Positions 12,501-23,293 of a stretch of 64,000 nt of DNA are shown here, piece by piece. The position numbers and the translations under genes were made by a program. Below the pieces are notes generated by a model. It was not told where the DNA came from and searched no databases. It was given only the letters and a program-made list of their open reading frames with translations. This DNA is from Globodera rostochiensis (lineage: Eukaryota; Nematoda; Chromadorea; Rhabditida; Heteroderidae). The stretch covers positions 186,001 to 250,000 of the forward strand of contig JAEVLN010000014.1 of NCBI GenBank assembly GCA_018350325.1, written 5' to 3'. Position 1 is the stretch's first letter; every line of letters begins with the position of its first letter.

Positions 12501-15492
12501 CTTCTGAAACTTCTTCCTCTTTTGCTTTCCCCTTTGGCATTTTCCCCGCTTTTGGCTTTTCCGCCATGGCATTTCACCTTTTGGCATCCTAGTCTTATGG
12601 CACTTTTCACTCTAGATTTTTCCTTTTAGCACTGTTCCCTCTTGACATTATCTCCCTTTTTACCTTTTTCCCCTTTAGGCACTGTTCCCTTTTGGCATTT
12701 TGCTTTTTGGCACTTTTGCCGCTTGGCAATTTTCAACTTGGCACGCACTATTCCTCTTGGCATTTTCTTTCTTTTTCCTTTTGACACTTTTCCCTTTTGG
12801 CATTTTTCTCACTTGGAACTTTTCCCCGCATTTGGCTTTTCCCTCTTGGCATTTCACCTTTTGGCACTTTTCGTTTTGGCATTTTCATCTTATAGCACTT
12901 TTCCCTCTGGATTTTCCCTTTTGGCTCTTTTTCCGCTTTGCACTGTTTCCTCTTGGCATATTCTTTCTTTTTTCCTCTTTTGGCACTTTTTCCGCTTGCC
13001 ACTGTTTCCTCTTGGCATATTCTCTCTTTTTTCCCCTTTTGACACTTTTCCTTTTGGCATTTTCCTTTTTGGCACTTTTCCCGCTTGGCACTTTTCCCTC
13101 TTGATATTTTCTCCCTTTTTACCTTTTTCCCCTTTGGGCACTTTTCCCTTTTGCCATTTTCCTTTTTGGCACTTTTGCCGCATTCTTCTTGGCATTTTCT
13201 CTCTTTTCCCTTTTGGCACTTTTTCCTTTTGTCATTTTCCTTTTGGCACTTTTCCATTTTGACATTTTCCCTTTTGGCACTGTTCCCTCTTGACATTTTC
13301 TCCCTTTTTACCCTTTCACCTTTAAGCACTATTTCCTTTTGGCATTTTCGCTTTTGGCACTTGCATTGTTTCCTCCTGGCATTTTTTCTTTTTTTCCCTT
13401 TTGACACTTTTTCCTTTTGGCACTTTTCCCGCTAGGCATTTTCCCCACATTTGGCTTTTCCCCCGTGGCATTTCACCTTTTTGCTTTTGGCATTTTCATC
13501 TTGTGGCACTTTTCACTCTTGATTTTCCCTTTTTCCCCTTTTGCACCGTTCTCTCTTGGCATTTTGCCTTTTGGCACTTTTTTATTTTGACATTTTCCCT
13601 TTTGGCACTGTTCCCTCTTGGCATTTTCTCCCTTTTTCCCCTTTGGGCACTTTTCCCTTTTGGCATTTTGCCTTTTGACACTTTCCCTCTAGGCACTATT
13701 CCTCTCGGCATTTTCTCTCTTTTTCCCTTTTGGCACTTTTCCCGCTCGGCACTTATTTTTGCACTGGTTTTCCTTTTTATCTTTATTAAAAAGTTTTTTA
13801 ACAAAATTTATTTTGCTTTTAAAAAAATTAAAAAATGAATTTAAAACATGTTTAGTTCTATTTTAATTAATTGAAAAAAATTTTGAATTCGGGATTTGAA
13901 CCAACACATTACGTATTAAACGCGAAAGCGCTTATCCACTACACCACAGACACCACTGGAAGTTTCACTAAGTTTTTCTTTACCAACCGCTAATCTCTGC
14001 TGCCCAATCAAAACATTTTCTTTTTTCATTTCAAACACTCTTTTTATCACAACGACTTCCTTATTTTCAAACCTCCCTTTTCCCGCTATAACATCCGGAC
14101 GGACGGACATGTCTCCTTTTTATATATAGATTCCGAAACTTTTAAATCCACTCGAAAGATTTGGGCGTTTTTTGAAAATTTGTTATAAAAAATGTGATCA
14201 AATTCGAATTTTTCTTGCCAAGATCATTCATTAATTTTTTGAAAAATTTCATAAAAAATCCAATATCAATTTTTTTTTTCAACTAGAATTTCTTGCTTTT
14301 TTGTCGCATTTTTGCAAATTTTTTTTTGCAAATAGCAGCCCTACTGATTGGTAATTTTCAGATGTAAAAAACAAATTAGTAAGCCATTATTTTTTCATAA
14401 TTTTTTTTTTCGCACCTATTTTTGCTTATGAACCCCGTTTTTGGTACCTATTTTGGCACTTTTTCTCACCTATTTTAGGTACCTATTTCGACATTTTTCA
14501 AAATCCCATCCCTGGTGATGAGTTGGGTGGCGATGAGATGGGTTGCCCATAACAAGAAACGCCATCAAATTGCCAAAATTGAATTTGAATAGATTCAAAT
14601 CCGGTTAATTTTGTGTCTGCCCTATCAGTGACAAAGTTAGAGAAAAAGACTAAAAACACTTTTAGCTTTGGGGCTTAGCTGGTGAATGTCATCGAAATCC
14701 GAAATGGATGAACTGCTTTTGTCGCGTGAGTTGTGGTCGTTGTATCCCGCAAGACTACGATTTTGGAGGTAAATATTAATTATCTAATATTAAAATATTT
14801 TTTAATTTTATTCAATTTACTATTAAATATTGTTAAGGCTGTGCCGATTACCACCAGAGGTGCCGGTACTGGGCCAAATCGGGCGAATGTGTTCAAAACG
14901 CGTGGATGTTGGAGAATTGTCGGTGGAGTTGCGGCACATGTGTTGGTTTTTGGGAGCTAAGACAGGTAAGCTTAAAGTATATTTATTTTAATATTATTTA
15001 TGCTATTTTAAATCGATAATTTTATTCAGTTTTTAATTATTAAGCGTTAAGCAATTTTATAAATAATTTTTATTGTGTCTTTTAAATTTAGCTGTGCCGT
15101 ATGGGCGGAAATGGTCGCGGAAAACGTGCCGCGGACGGAATGCCATCAATTGACTTTGCCAACATGGACATGTCGTCGTTAATTAGCCGTTTTGTGCGTG
15201 AAGTTAACCGAAATCGGACTAACGAAGAAGGCGATGGCTTTGGTAATTTTCATTTCTAATTAAAAAGATTATTTTTAAATGTTATTTTTAAAATAATTAC
15301 CTATTTAAAAATTAATTTAATAATTGATAAAAAAGAATTTAAATTTTAAGGCCTTCCGTTACGTGGAATACCGGTGGTTGGCGGAGGCGCATCAGACGGT
15401 GTGTTCATTTTTTAAGAATTTTAAAAAAATTTTGTTAATTTTTAGTTGTCAGATCGGCTGGTCCTCCGTCCGACAGATTAGAAGAGAACTGA
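6567..15492 (+). CDS. Tyrosinase-ShKT protein, copy B
   Basis: Secreted tyrosinase-like protein starting with [18 protein letters not shown], a clear signal peptide. Low-complexity Pro/Ala N-terminal exons follow (6720-6770, 6901-6972, 7093-7158, 7244-7357, 7425-7522, one from about 7590). Then come DLGCLC (7769-7878), the [11 protein letters not shown] exon (7949-8058), CuA with [11 protein letters not shown] (8391-8524), and core exons to 10535. Five linker exons lie at 10578-11291. ShKT exons are 11389-11493, 11564-11591, 11647-11720, 11801-11888, 11930-12003, 14666-14768 and 14838-14965. The tail is 15092-15242, 15351-15398 and 15446-15492. In the second copper site, FYMLHSFVD replaces FMHHSFVD: one of the paired histidines is Leu (CTT at 9775-9777), which may abolish normal copper binding. 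The exon near 7600-7660 has no phase-compatible GT that is also shared with copy C. A 2.3-kb insertion lies in the intron 12004-14665. Confidence 0.82.
10578..11291 (+). repeat. Five tandem linker exons in copy B
   Basis: Five phase 0-0 exons of exactly 60 bp (10578-10637, 10733-10792, 10903-10962, 11063-11122, 11232-11291), each encoding a 20-residue segment ending KPIKPVQ or KPIRPVQ. Copy A has four, and copies C and D one each. Donor types alternate between GTGAGA-like and GTTCAG-like. The GTTCAG intron resembles the one after the first linker exon of copy A, hinting at unequal exchange between A and B. Confidence 0.85.
12330..13770. repeat. Pyrimidine-rich TTTGGCACTTTTCCC repeat
   Basis: About 1.4 kb of imperfect short repeats around the words CCCTTTTGGCATTTT and CCTCTTGGCACTTTT, roughly 18-20 bp per unit, with strong strand asymmetry (T/C on +). 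It creates long frames on both strands: Phe/Leu/Pro-rich on + and Lys/Arg/Gly-rich on -. These are composition artefacts. It lies wholly within the insertion in copy B. Confidence 0.8.
13885..13955 (-). other. tRNA-like (SINE-head) sequence
   Basis: On the minus strand there is a good A box, TGGTGTAGTGGATAAGCGC, and a perfect B box, GGTTCAAATCC, at tRNA-like spacing. The acceptor and T stems do not pair well, the anticodon stem has a mismatch, and position 37 is not a purine. I read it as a degenerate tRNA or tRNA-derived SINE head rather than a working tRNA gene. Confidence 0.5.
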
Positions 15493-16291
15493 TCAAACAA
15501 AACTTTTGAAAATTTAAACACAAAAATCCATAATTAATAATTTAACATAATATATTTTGAACAGATCATTGACATTATTGGAATTGTTGTCACATAAATT
15601 AAATTCTGAAGAACAAAATCAGACAAACAATTTGTTGTTTATTTTTAAGAACTAAACAAATTTGGCCCCTTTTAAGTCCAGCTAGCAGCGGATTTTCGGA
15701 TTTTGCGAAACGACTCAGCACGCTAAAAAGTTTCAAATTTACAACAACTTTTGTTAACAAATGGTATTTCATTTTTCTTCCATTTACGCCGAACTCTTTT
15801 TTTACATAAAATGAATCACCAAAAATTAGCAAAATAAATAACAAATTAAAATTTAACATTTAATGCGATTTTGTCAAACTAGACAACGCGCCGGTTGGAA
15901 TTTGCCAATTTGTGCCTTAATAACCGCTCAAATTTTTTGTTCAAAAATGACTTTGGACCCTCCGGCGAATTCTGTGTGAGTCGATTATTTACCATTTGCG
16001 CAATTTCGTCGAGAAATTAATTTGGGAATTCTTTTGAACCTGTTCATGCACTCTTTTTTATCGACCAGGGACAAATTTAAGAATTTTCGTTCATAAAACT
16101 GCTTCCATAAAGAGCAGTTAACTGAACATTTTTATTTTATTCATTTTATAAACAAATTTTTCAAATTATTTAAATGTAATTTTAAACAAAATGTTTTATT
16201 TATGTTTCAAAGTTATAATTTTTAATAAAAATAATATAAATAAAAGGCAAAATTTAAAATAAAATAAATATTTTATTCAGACATCCTTCTG
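15493..16291 (+). other. Spacer between copies B and C
   Basis: No convincing gene on +. It contains the 3' block shared with copies A and C (about 15550-15620) and the block shared with the A-B spacer (15735-16110). On the minus strand, 15599-15859 is an open frame beginning MLNFNLLFILLIFG, signal-peptide-like. The matching region in the A-B spacer is interrupted by stops, so a real peptide gene is doubtful. A candidate spliced-leader acceptor for copy C ends at 16280. Confidence 0.4.
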
Positions 16292-19200
16292 ATGGATATT
16301 AATCGCTTTTTTAAATTTTTTTGTATCATTTTACTTTTTAATGTCGTAATTTCACTTCCGCCAGGCCTTGAAGGTGGCAGTGGTAATAAATTTCTTTTAA
16401 TTTTATTTATTTATTTTATATTTTAAAGACGGACCCAAAAGCGATCAAAGACAAACCGATTCTGGAGGTAATAAATTTGTATCTGGAGATGATAAATTTT
16501 TATTTATAATAAATAAAAATGAATAAAAAATCTCACCATTATTATCGTTTAACACAAATTTAATAAATTTGTATTTAAGTTTTATTTGTATAAATATTTT
16601 TAATTTTTAAGGAGCTTCAGGACAATTGTCAGAAAGTCCGCCAAATGACTCATCAAACTCAAACCAAAACGCATCACCACAAGGCGTTTAAAAATAAATA
16701 TTATTAATTTTAAACATTTAAAATAAAGCTCCAAAAGATGACCCGTGCAAAAAAGCGCCCACAAAAGCGCTCAGACTGTACTGCACCCAATTGTACCGGT
16801 GGGACCAAAGCGCGAGGGTTAAATTCTAAATTTTTATTTAAAAAAATATAATTTTTAAATTTAAAGTTTGCCCCATCAAACCAAGAGGCAGTCACGCTGA
16901 ACCCATCGATTCCCGACGGTTATTTAAATTTTCAAAAATCCTTCACCAATTTAAAAAATCAAATTTAGCCGGCCTTCTCGCGGCAGACATTGCGCCGGGC
17001 GCTGGCGTATCGATGAACAGCCCGGGAGGCGAAAAAGCTGGGCCAAACATTGACGGTATTGTGAAATGTTTACCCCACACAAAAATTTTTGTTTAAAAAG
17101 AATAAATTAAGTTGGAAAAGGTAATTAATTTTTGGAACTTGGTAATTAATTGGAGGACCAATTTCTTAACATTTTTCATAATTTTCAGAAGGCCCCCCAC
17201 CGATTCCGCCAAGTGCAGCGCCGCCGCCCTCGTCCAAGTCCAAGAACATCGATGGTAAACATTAAATTTTGTTTTTAAAAATCTTGACAAATCGTTAAAT
17301 CTTAAATTGTTTAAATTAATATTTAATACCTAATTAATTAATTAATAATTCAGAAGGACCGCCGCCTCTGGTGGGTGCTGCTGCGCCACCACAAGTGCCA
17401 TCGTCCAAGGCGGACTTTGATGCGGATGCCTTTCAGCCTCCCGCCGGGCCGGCACCACCGCAAAAAGGTAAATTTTTCGGATTTGTTTTTTTGTAAATTT
17501 CAAAATGTACCGTATCCAACGAGGATCTTTATAGGTACTGTATCATCTAATGTGGACCCGTGTGCCGCGGCACAGACAAAATCTCAACATTTTGTGTGCC
17601 AAAAACTGTTCAAATGGGATAAAAATGCCAGGGTTTGAAACAATTTTTGTAGATTTTTTAAAATAACAATATTAGAAAAAATTTGTTAAAATTTAAAAGA
17701 AAATTTTTCCAGGCAGCGCCACCTGTGCTAACTGCAATTCCAAAGATGCCTTCGATCGCTGGAGTTCCACCTCGTCCGGACTATTTTTTAAACTAATACA
17801 ATTTTGCATTTAGTCTTAGGACAGAAAACAACTCATAATTTAAAATAACATTTTAATTAAATAAAAATGAATTATTTTTGTTTAAAATAATAAAAATTTA
17901 GCTGATTTTTTGGTCGGCGATCTTGCGCCAATTGCCGCAACTATCTATCAATGCATGGATTTGGGCTGTTTGTGTCGGTATATTGGAGGTAAATTAACGA
18001 ATTTTAATAAAAAAATATATATTTTATTTTATAAATGTTGAAATTTTAAACAGGGAATGGCCAAGAAGGCTCAAACATTTGTCAGTTGGCCAATGGTCAG
18101 CCGTTGCGCAAAGCTTTGCGCAAGGAATATCGAATGCTCACCGACGATGAACGGGCACGCTATGTGAGTAAATTTAATTTATATTTTAAATTAATTATGT
18201 ATAAATTTTTGTTAATTTGTCCCTGTTTTGCCACAAAAATTTAAGTAGGGTGAGGGGAGGTCCATGCGCGGCATGGCTACTTAGATGGTATACGGTAGTG
18301 ATTCTCGCGAGTCTCGAGTCTTGGGGCAAGCCTTGGTCTTGAGTTTCGAAATAAAGCCAACTTATTTTTTGAGCACGCCGCGTTGAAAGCGATCAAGCAA
18401 AGCGGTGAATACGATAACATTGCCCGGATCCATTCGAATCCGACCATTGTGGGCGGAGCTCACTCGGGACCCGCATTTTTGCCGTGGCATCGCGAGTACC
18501 TGAAACGGTGAACAAAAGTTAAAAAAATGAATTTTATTAAGCATTTTTGATTAAATTTTAATGTTAAATTTTCTTTAATTAGTTTTTCATTCTAAAAAAC
18601 TTTTGTACAGAATGGAAATTGCCCTCCGTCAAGTGGACCCGACCATTGCCATTCCGTACTGGGACTCGTCCCTGGAGGCGCAACTTCCCACGCCGGCGGA
18701 CTCGCATTTGTTCACCAAAGAAGTGAAATTATTTTTTATATTTCAAAAACAAAATTTCTGGCGTTTTAAATTGTTTAATTTTCCTTTTTTTTGCAGTTTA
18801 TGGGCACAACAGACGAGCAAGGCAATTTGGTCTACGGCCATTTTGCAAATTGGAAAACAATTGACGTAATTAAGAGCAATTTTTGTAAAAATATAAATTG
18901 ATATTATTTAAATAATATTAAAATTAAGGGAAACCCGAACATTCGTCGAATGGTCGGAAGAGATGGAAAGGGGTTCACTGAAGACGAGTAAGAACAATAT
19001 TTTACAATTATTTAATTTAAATCAATTCATTTTAAAAATATATATTATAATTATTTTTTAATTTTTATTATTATAATAACTCATTGAAAATGCATTTATA
19101 TTTTAAATTTTATTTTTGATTATTTTAAATTAGGATTAACTGGTTCCTCAACCAAGTGCAAATTGATCAAATTATGTCGTATAGTGCGCCACAGCCCGGG

Positions 19201-22200
19201 GTATTTATTTCTTCGTTTATTGTTTACATATTTTATTTTTATTTATTTATTTTTCAAATTAAACACGCCTAAACTTTCAAGGTTTGTGCAATCAAAATGG
19301 AATTCCGCTGGATGGAGGTGATATTTTGTATACTTTTAATATATTTACTTATTTATCGCTTTCCGATAATAAACATTGCATTTTTTATTAATAAAAAAGA
19401 ACCCGGCCAATCTCGGATTTTTTTTTTTGTAGATCTCGGACCAAAATTTTACCGAAGATTTTTCGTGATTTTTTTGTGCTCTCGAACAGAGGTAATCGGA
19501 ACTCAATCCGACCAAACAAAACAAAAAAATTATTTTTTCAATTTAACGAAACACGAAAGGCCCAAAAACTAACGAAAACACGAAAAAACCGTTTTGATCA
19601 TCTCTGCTCTCGAACATATCTTGATCGGTTTTTTCGAGACTTTTCGAGTACTCGATGGAAATTCGATTGGTCTGTCCTTCAAATCCGGGCTCTATTTGTT
19701 GAAGATAACCCACGGGAACGTGCATTTGTTTGTCGGCGGCTCTTTTGTGCTTCCGAATGGCACTGATGAGGCGGACGGCGACATGGCTGAACAAACGCGA
19801 TCCGCGAATGATCCCATCTTTTTTATGCACCATTCCTTCGTCGACTTTGTAAAATAAAAATTTAAAATTTTGTTTATTTAAAATTTAAATTAAAAAAACA
19901 TTTTGTTTTGTTGTCAAAATGCCCCCCGGTTTAGCTCTGGGAAATGTGGCGACAGTCAAAACAAACGCGCGAAAATCGCGAGAAGGAATATCCGATGGAC
20001 AATGCCGTAAATTTTTGGGCTAATTAATTAATTTAATTTATTTGTTTAACTTTATTCATTTTTAACATTTTTAAGGCAAACTTTTTTATTAAATTTTTGA
20101 TTCTTATATTTAAGGATGCATTTATTTTATAATATAATTTCAACCTTTTAATTGTTTAAGCTTATTTTTTTAAAATTAAATAACCAATTCTTAATTTTTT
20201 TTAATGCATTATCTTTTTATGCATTTTCTAGCTATTTAATTCAATTTAATTTATGTTTAGCAATGCGCTAGCCCGCAGCACTTTGGTTCAGCTCCGATGC
20301 GACCCTTCGAGGTGGACAAAAATGCTAAAAATCATTGTTATTTAAGTATTATTATTATTTTATTTATTTAAAAAACAACAAAAAATTTGAGCCCTGGCAA
20401 AATCGCGATGGACTGAACAACAAATACACGGACAATATGTTCGAATATGCGCCACGGCCGACCTGTCAGATGGGCCCAAATTGCGGGTCAAAGTGAGTGC
20501 AAATTTTTATTTTTATTAATTTAAATTATAAAACCATTAATTTAAAGGTTTGAATCATTTAGTTAATTAAATTGTTTTTTAGACTCCTTTTTTGTGACCG
20601 TTCCCATGGCCAGCCGCATTGTGCGGCCAAAGTTCGACCGGGCGGAAATTGCACGGGATTTATAAACGGTTTAAATTATATAAATTTTAATTAAATTAAT
20701 ATAATTTAGGTGAAGATGTTTGTCTGAATGGAATATGCCAAAACGGGCAATGCCAACAGACCAACAATGATAATGTAATTTTATTTTAAAATCTTAATTA
20801 ATTTATTAATTTAATTTAGACACCGACGCCAATGCCGCCGTCACCAGCGACAACTGAAAAACCAATTAGACCAGTGCAGGTAAGAGAGAAGTTTTTTTAA
20901 TAAAATTTATTACCTCTAATTTGAATATATTTATTTTAATTCTTTAAATTTATTAATAATAATTATTATTTAAGTCCTGCTATAATGAGCATGAATGTTG
21001 TTCGGTATGGGCACAGAAGGGCGAATGCCAACAGAATCCGGGCTACATGAGCGCGTGGTGTAAAGCCAGTTGTCAGAAAGTACTCAAAACTTTAATATTT
21101 ATTAGAATTTAATATTTAAATTAAAAATAATTAATATTAAATTTAATTTTAGTGCCAACCCGACTACGACCTTTATCAAGGTGTAAATATTTTCGCCCTT
21201 TTAAATTTTTGATTATTCAAATTCATTTGTTTGAGAATGCAATAATCGGCATCCAAACTGCCAAACATGGACAAGTCAGGGGCAATGTCAGCGCAACCAA
21301 TTTTGGATGGTAATTAATTAATTATATTAAATATTTATTTCTGTTTCAATTTTTGAATTATTTTTATTTACTTTTAATAATTCTTCTGTTTTTTAAAGGC
21401 AGAAAACTGTCGTCAATCCTGTGGAAAGTGTCGTGTTTCTCGGCAACAGGTGTGCAGTGGAGGTCAAGGAAGCCAGCAAAATCGGGGTTAATATTAAAAT
21501 ATATAATTTATATTTAAAATTCAATATTATTAAAGATCGGATCACTTTGGCACCGCCGGCAAGCAAATGCGCCTCGCGAAGTTGCTTCAATGAAAATATT
21601 TGTTGTCAGGTAGGCGAATATCTTCAAACCGTTAACTTAAATTGCATCAATATGCCAAACATTTCATTAGTGCCAAAATTTGAATTTCAATCCGGACGCC
21701 TTTGTGTCTGCTCAAGCCATGTATAAATAAGACAAATTAGAGAAACAGGCTAATGCTATCAAGTTGCCAAAATTGAATTTGAATTGGCGCCAAAATTTAG
21801 ATTCAAATCCGGTCAATTTTAATGTCTGCCCTATCAGTGACAAAGTTAGAGAAAAAGACTAAAAACACTTTTAGCTTTGGGGCTTAGCTGGCGAATGCCG
21901 TCGAAACCCGACATGGATGAACTGCTTCTGTCGCGTGAGTTGTGGGCGTTGTATTCCGCAAGACTACGATTTTGGAGGTAAATATTAATTAATGTTAAAA
22001 CATATTTTTAAAATTTCATTTACTATTTAATATTGTTTAAGGTTGTGCCGATTACAGCCCGCGGTGCCGGTACTGGGCTAACTCGGGCGAATGTGGCCGT
22101 AACGCGTGGATGTTGGAGAATTGTCGGTGGAGTTGCGGCACATGTGTTGGTTTCTGGGAGCTAAGACAGGTACTGAATATTATTAGTATATTATTTTAAT

Positions 22201-22727
22201 TAATTAATAATTTTATTCAATTTTAAATTATTAAGCGTTAAGCATATTTTAATTAATTAAGCTTTTTATAAATAATTTTTATTGTGTCAATTAAATTTAG
22301 CTGTGCCGTATGGGCGGAAATGGCCGCGGAAAACGTGCCGCGGACGGAATGCCATCAATTGACTTTGCCAACATGGACATGTCGTCGTTAATTAGCCGTT
22401 TTGTGCGTGAAGTTAACCGAAATCGGACTAACGAAGAAGGCGATGGCTTTGGTCAATTTTCATTTAAAAAATATTTTTGAAATTTTACTTAAATTCGTTT
22501 CTAAATAATTTATATTAACATAACTTTTAAAGTATAGAAAAATAACCTTTTTATTTTATAATTAATTAAAAAGAATTTAAAATTTTAAGACCCTCCGTTA
22601 CGTGGAATACCGGTGGTTGGCGGAGGCGCATCAGACGGTGTGTTTATTTTTAAGAATTTAAAAAAAAATGCCAATTTTAGCTGTCAGATCGGCTGGTCCT
22701 CCGTCCGACAGATTGGCAGAGAACTGA
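16292..22727 (+). CDS. Tyrosinase-ShKT protein, copy C
   Basis: Close paralogue of A and B with signal peptide [17 protein letters not shown]-terminal exons: 16292-16382, 16429-16467, 16612-16683 (ends at a GC donor), 16729-16817, 16867-16918, 16969-17055, 17189-17254, 17354-17467, 17535-17632, one from 17713, 17902-17998 and 18054-18163. CuA exon 18374-18507 ([11 protein letters not shown]). Core exons run to 20774; CuB reads THGNVH and FMHHSFVDF, intact. One linker exon lies at 20820-20879. ShKT exons are 20975-21079, 21153-21180, 21236-21309, 21399-21486, 21536-21609, 21875-21977 and 22042-22169. The tail is 22301-22451, 22590-22637 and 22681-22727. Two N-terminal exons end in a C-x-x-L-[YF]-[RK]-W-D-x-x-A-R motif. 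The exon from 17713 lacks a phase-matching GT donor. Confidence 0.83.
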
Positions 22728-23293
22728 TCAAACAAAACTTTTGAAAATTTAAACACAAAAATCCATAATTAATAATTTAATATATTTTGAACAGATCATT
22801 GACATTATTGGAATTGTTGTCACATAAATTTTAAATTCTGAAATCAGAGAAACAATTTGTTGTTTAATTTTCTTCCATTTATTTTGTTTGGCACTTTTAT
22901 TAAGTCCAGCTAGCATTTTTAATTATGATTTTTAACAATTTTATGAAAATTTAAAATAAAAAGATCAATCGCGAATTTGTCAATTTTTGCGTCATTAACA
23001 TTTTGAACACGACATTTGGCAATTCTCCAGCACAAATGTTGAATTATTGCCCTCACATTGGCCATTCGTTGCCCAAAGACCGCAATATACGTGTTTGTCG
23101 TGGCATTCTGTTAATAATGATTTAAAAAGATAAATTTATTATAATTAAAATGTATCACAATATGAATTTGTCTTTAATTAATTATGTAATTAATATTGAA
23201 AAAATCTGACCAGTTTAAAATTTTAAAGTCTAATAAATAAAAATGTAACCATTTTTTGTTTATTTAAAAAATATTAAATACACTAAGACAAAG
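22728..23293 (+). other. Spacer between copy C and the astacin gene
   Basis: It begins with the 3' block shared with A and B. From about 22950 to 23130 there is an open stretch reading KINREFVNFCVINILN and onward with three more cysteines. It is loosely similar to the relict frame in the A-B spacer. No start codon or splice context makes it a firm gene. Confidence 0.35.

Larger units (their letters stand above)
12174..14528. mobile_element. 2.3-kb insertion with inverted ends in copy B intron
   Basis: Copies A and C have short introns here, of 163 and 265 bp; copy B has about 2.66 kb. The extra DNA is bounded by a perfect 16-bp inverted pair: ACCCAACTCATCACCA at 12174-12189 and its complement at 14513-14528. 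Inside are the pyrimidine-rich repeat (12.3-13.77 kb), a tRNA-like segment (13885-13955, minus) and AT-rich filler with a GGTACCTATTT motif repeated near 14445-14490. No transposase frame was seen, so it would be non-autonomous. The exact ends and target duplication are uncertain. Confidence 0.6.

Noticed and set aside
12383..13838. Several long frames on both strands, Phe/Leu-rich on + and Lys-rich on -
   Set aside because: They arise from the TTTGGCACTTTTCCC repeat; no start context, splice pattern or conserved motif, and they overlap each other on both strands.
13885..13955. Functional tRNA gene
   Set aside because: Acceptor and T stems do not pair and the anticodon stem is mismatched.
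19297..19766. Frames over the CuB exon region of copy C reading into intron sequence
   Set aside because: They run through the MITE-containing intron; the true exon starts at 19705 by comparison with A and B.
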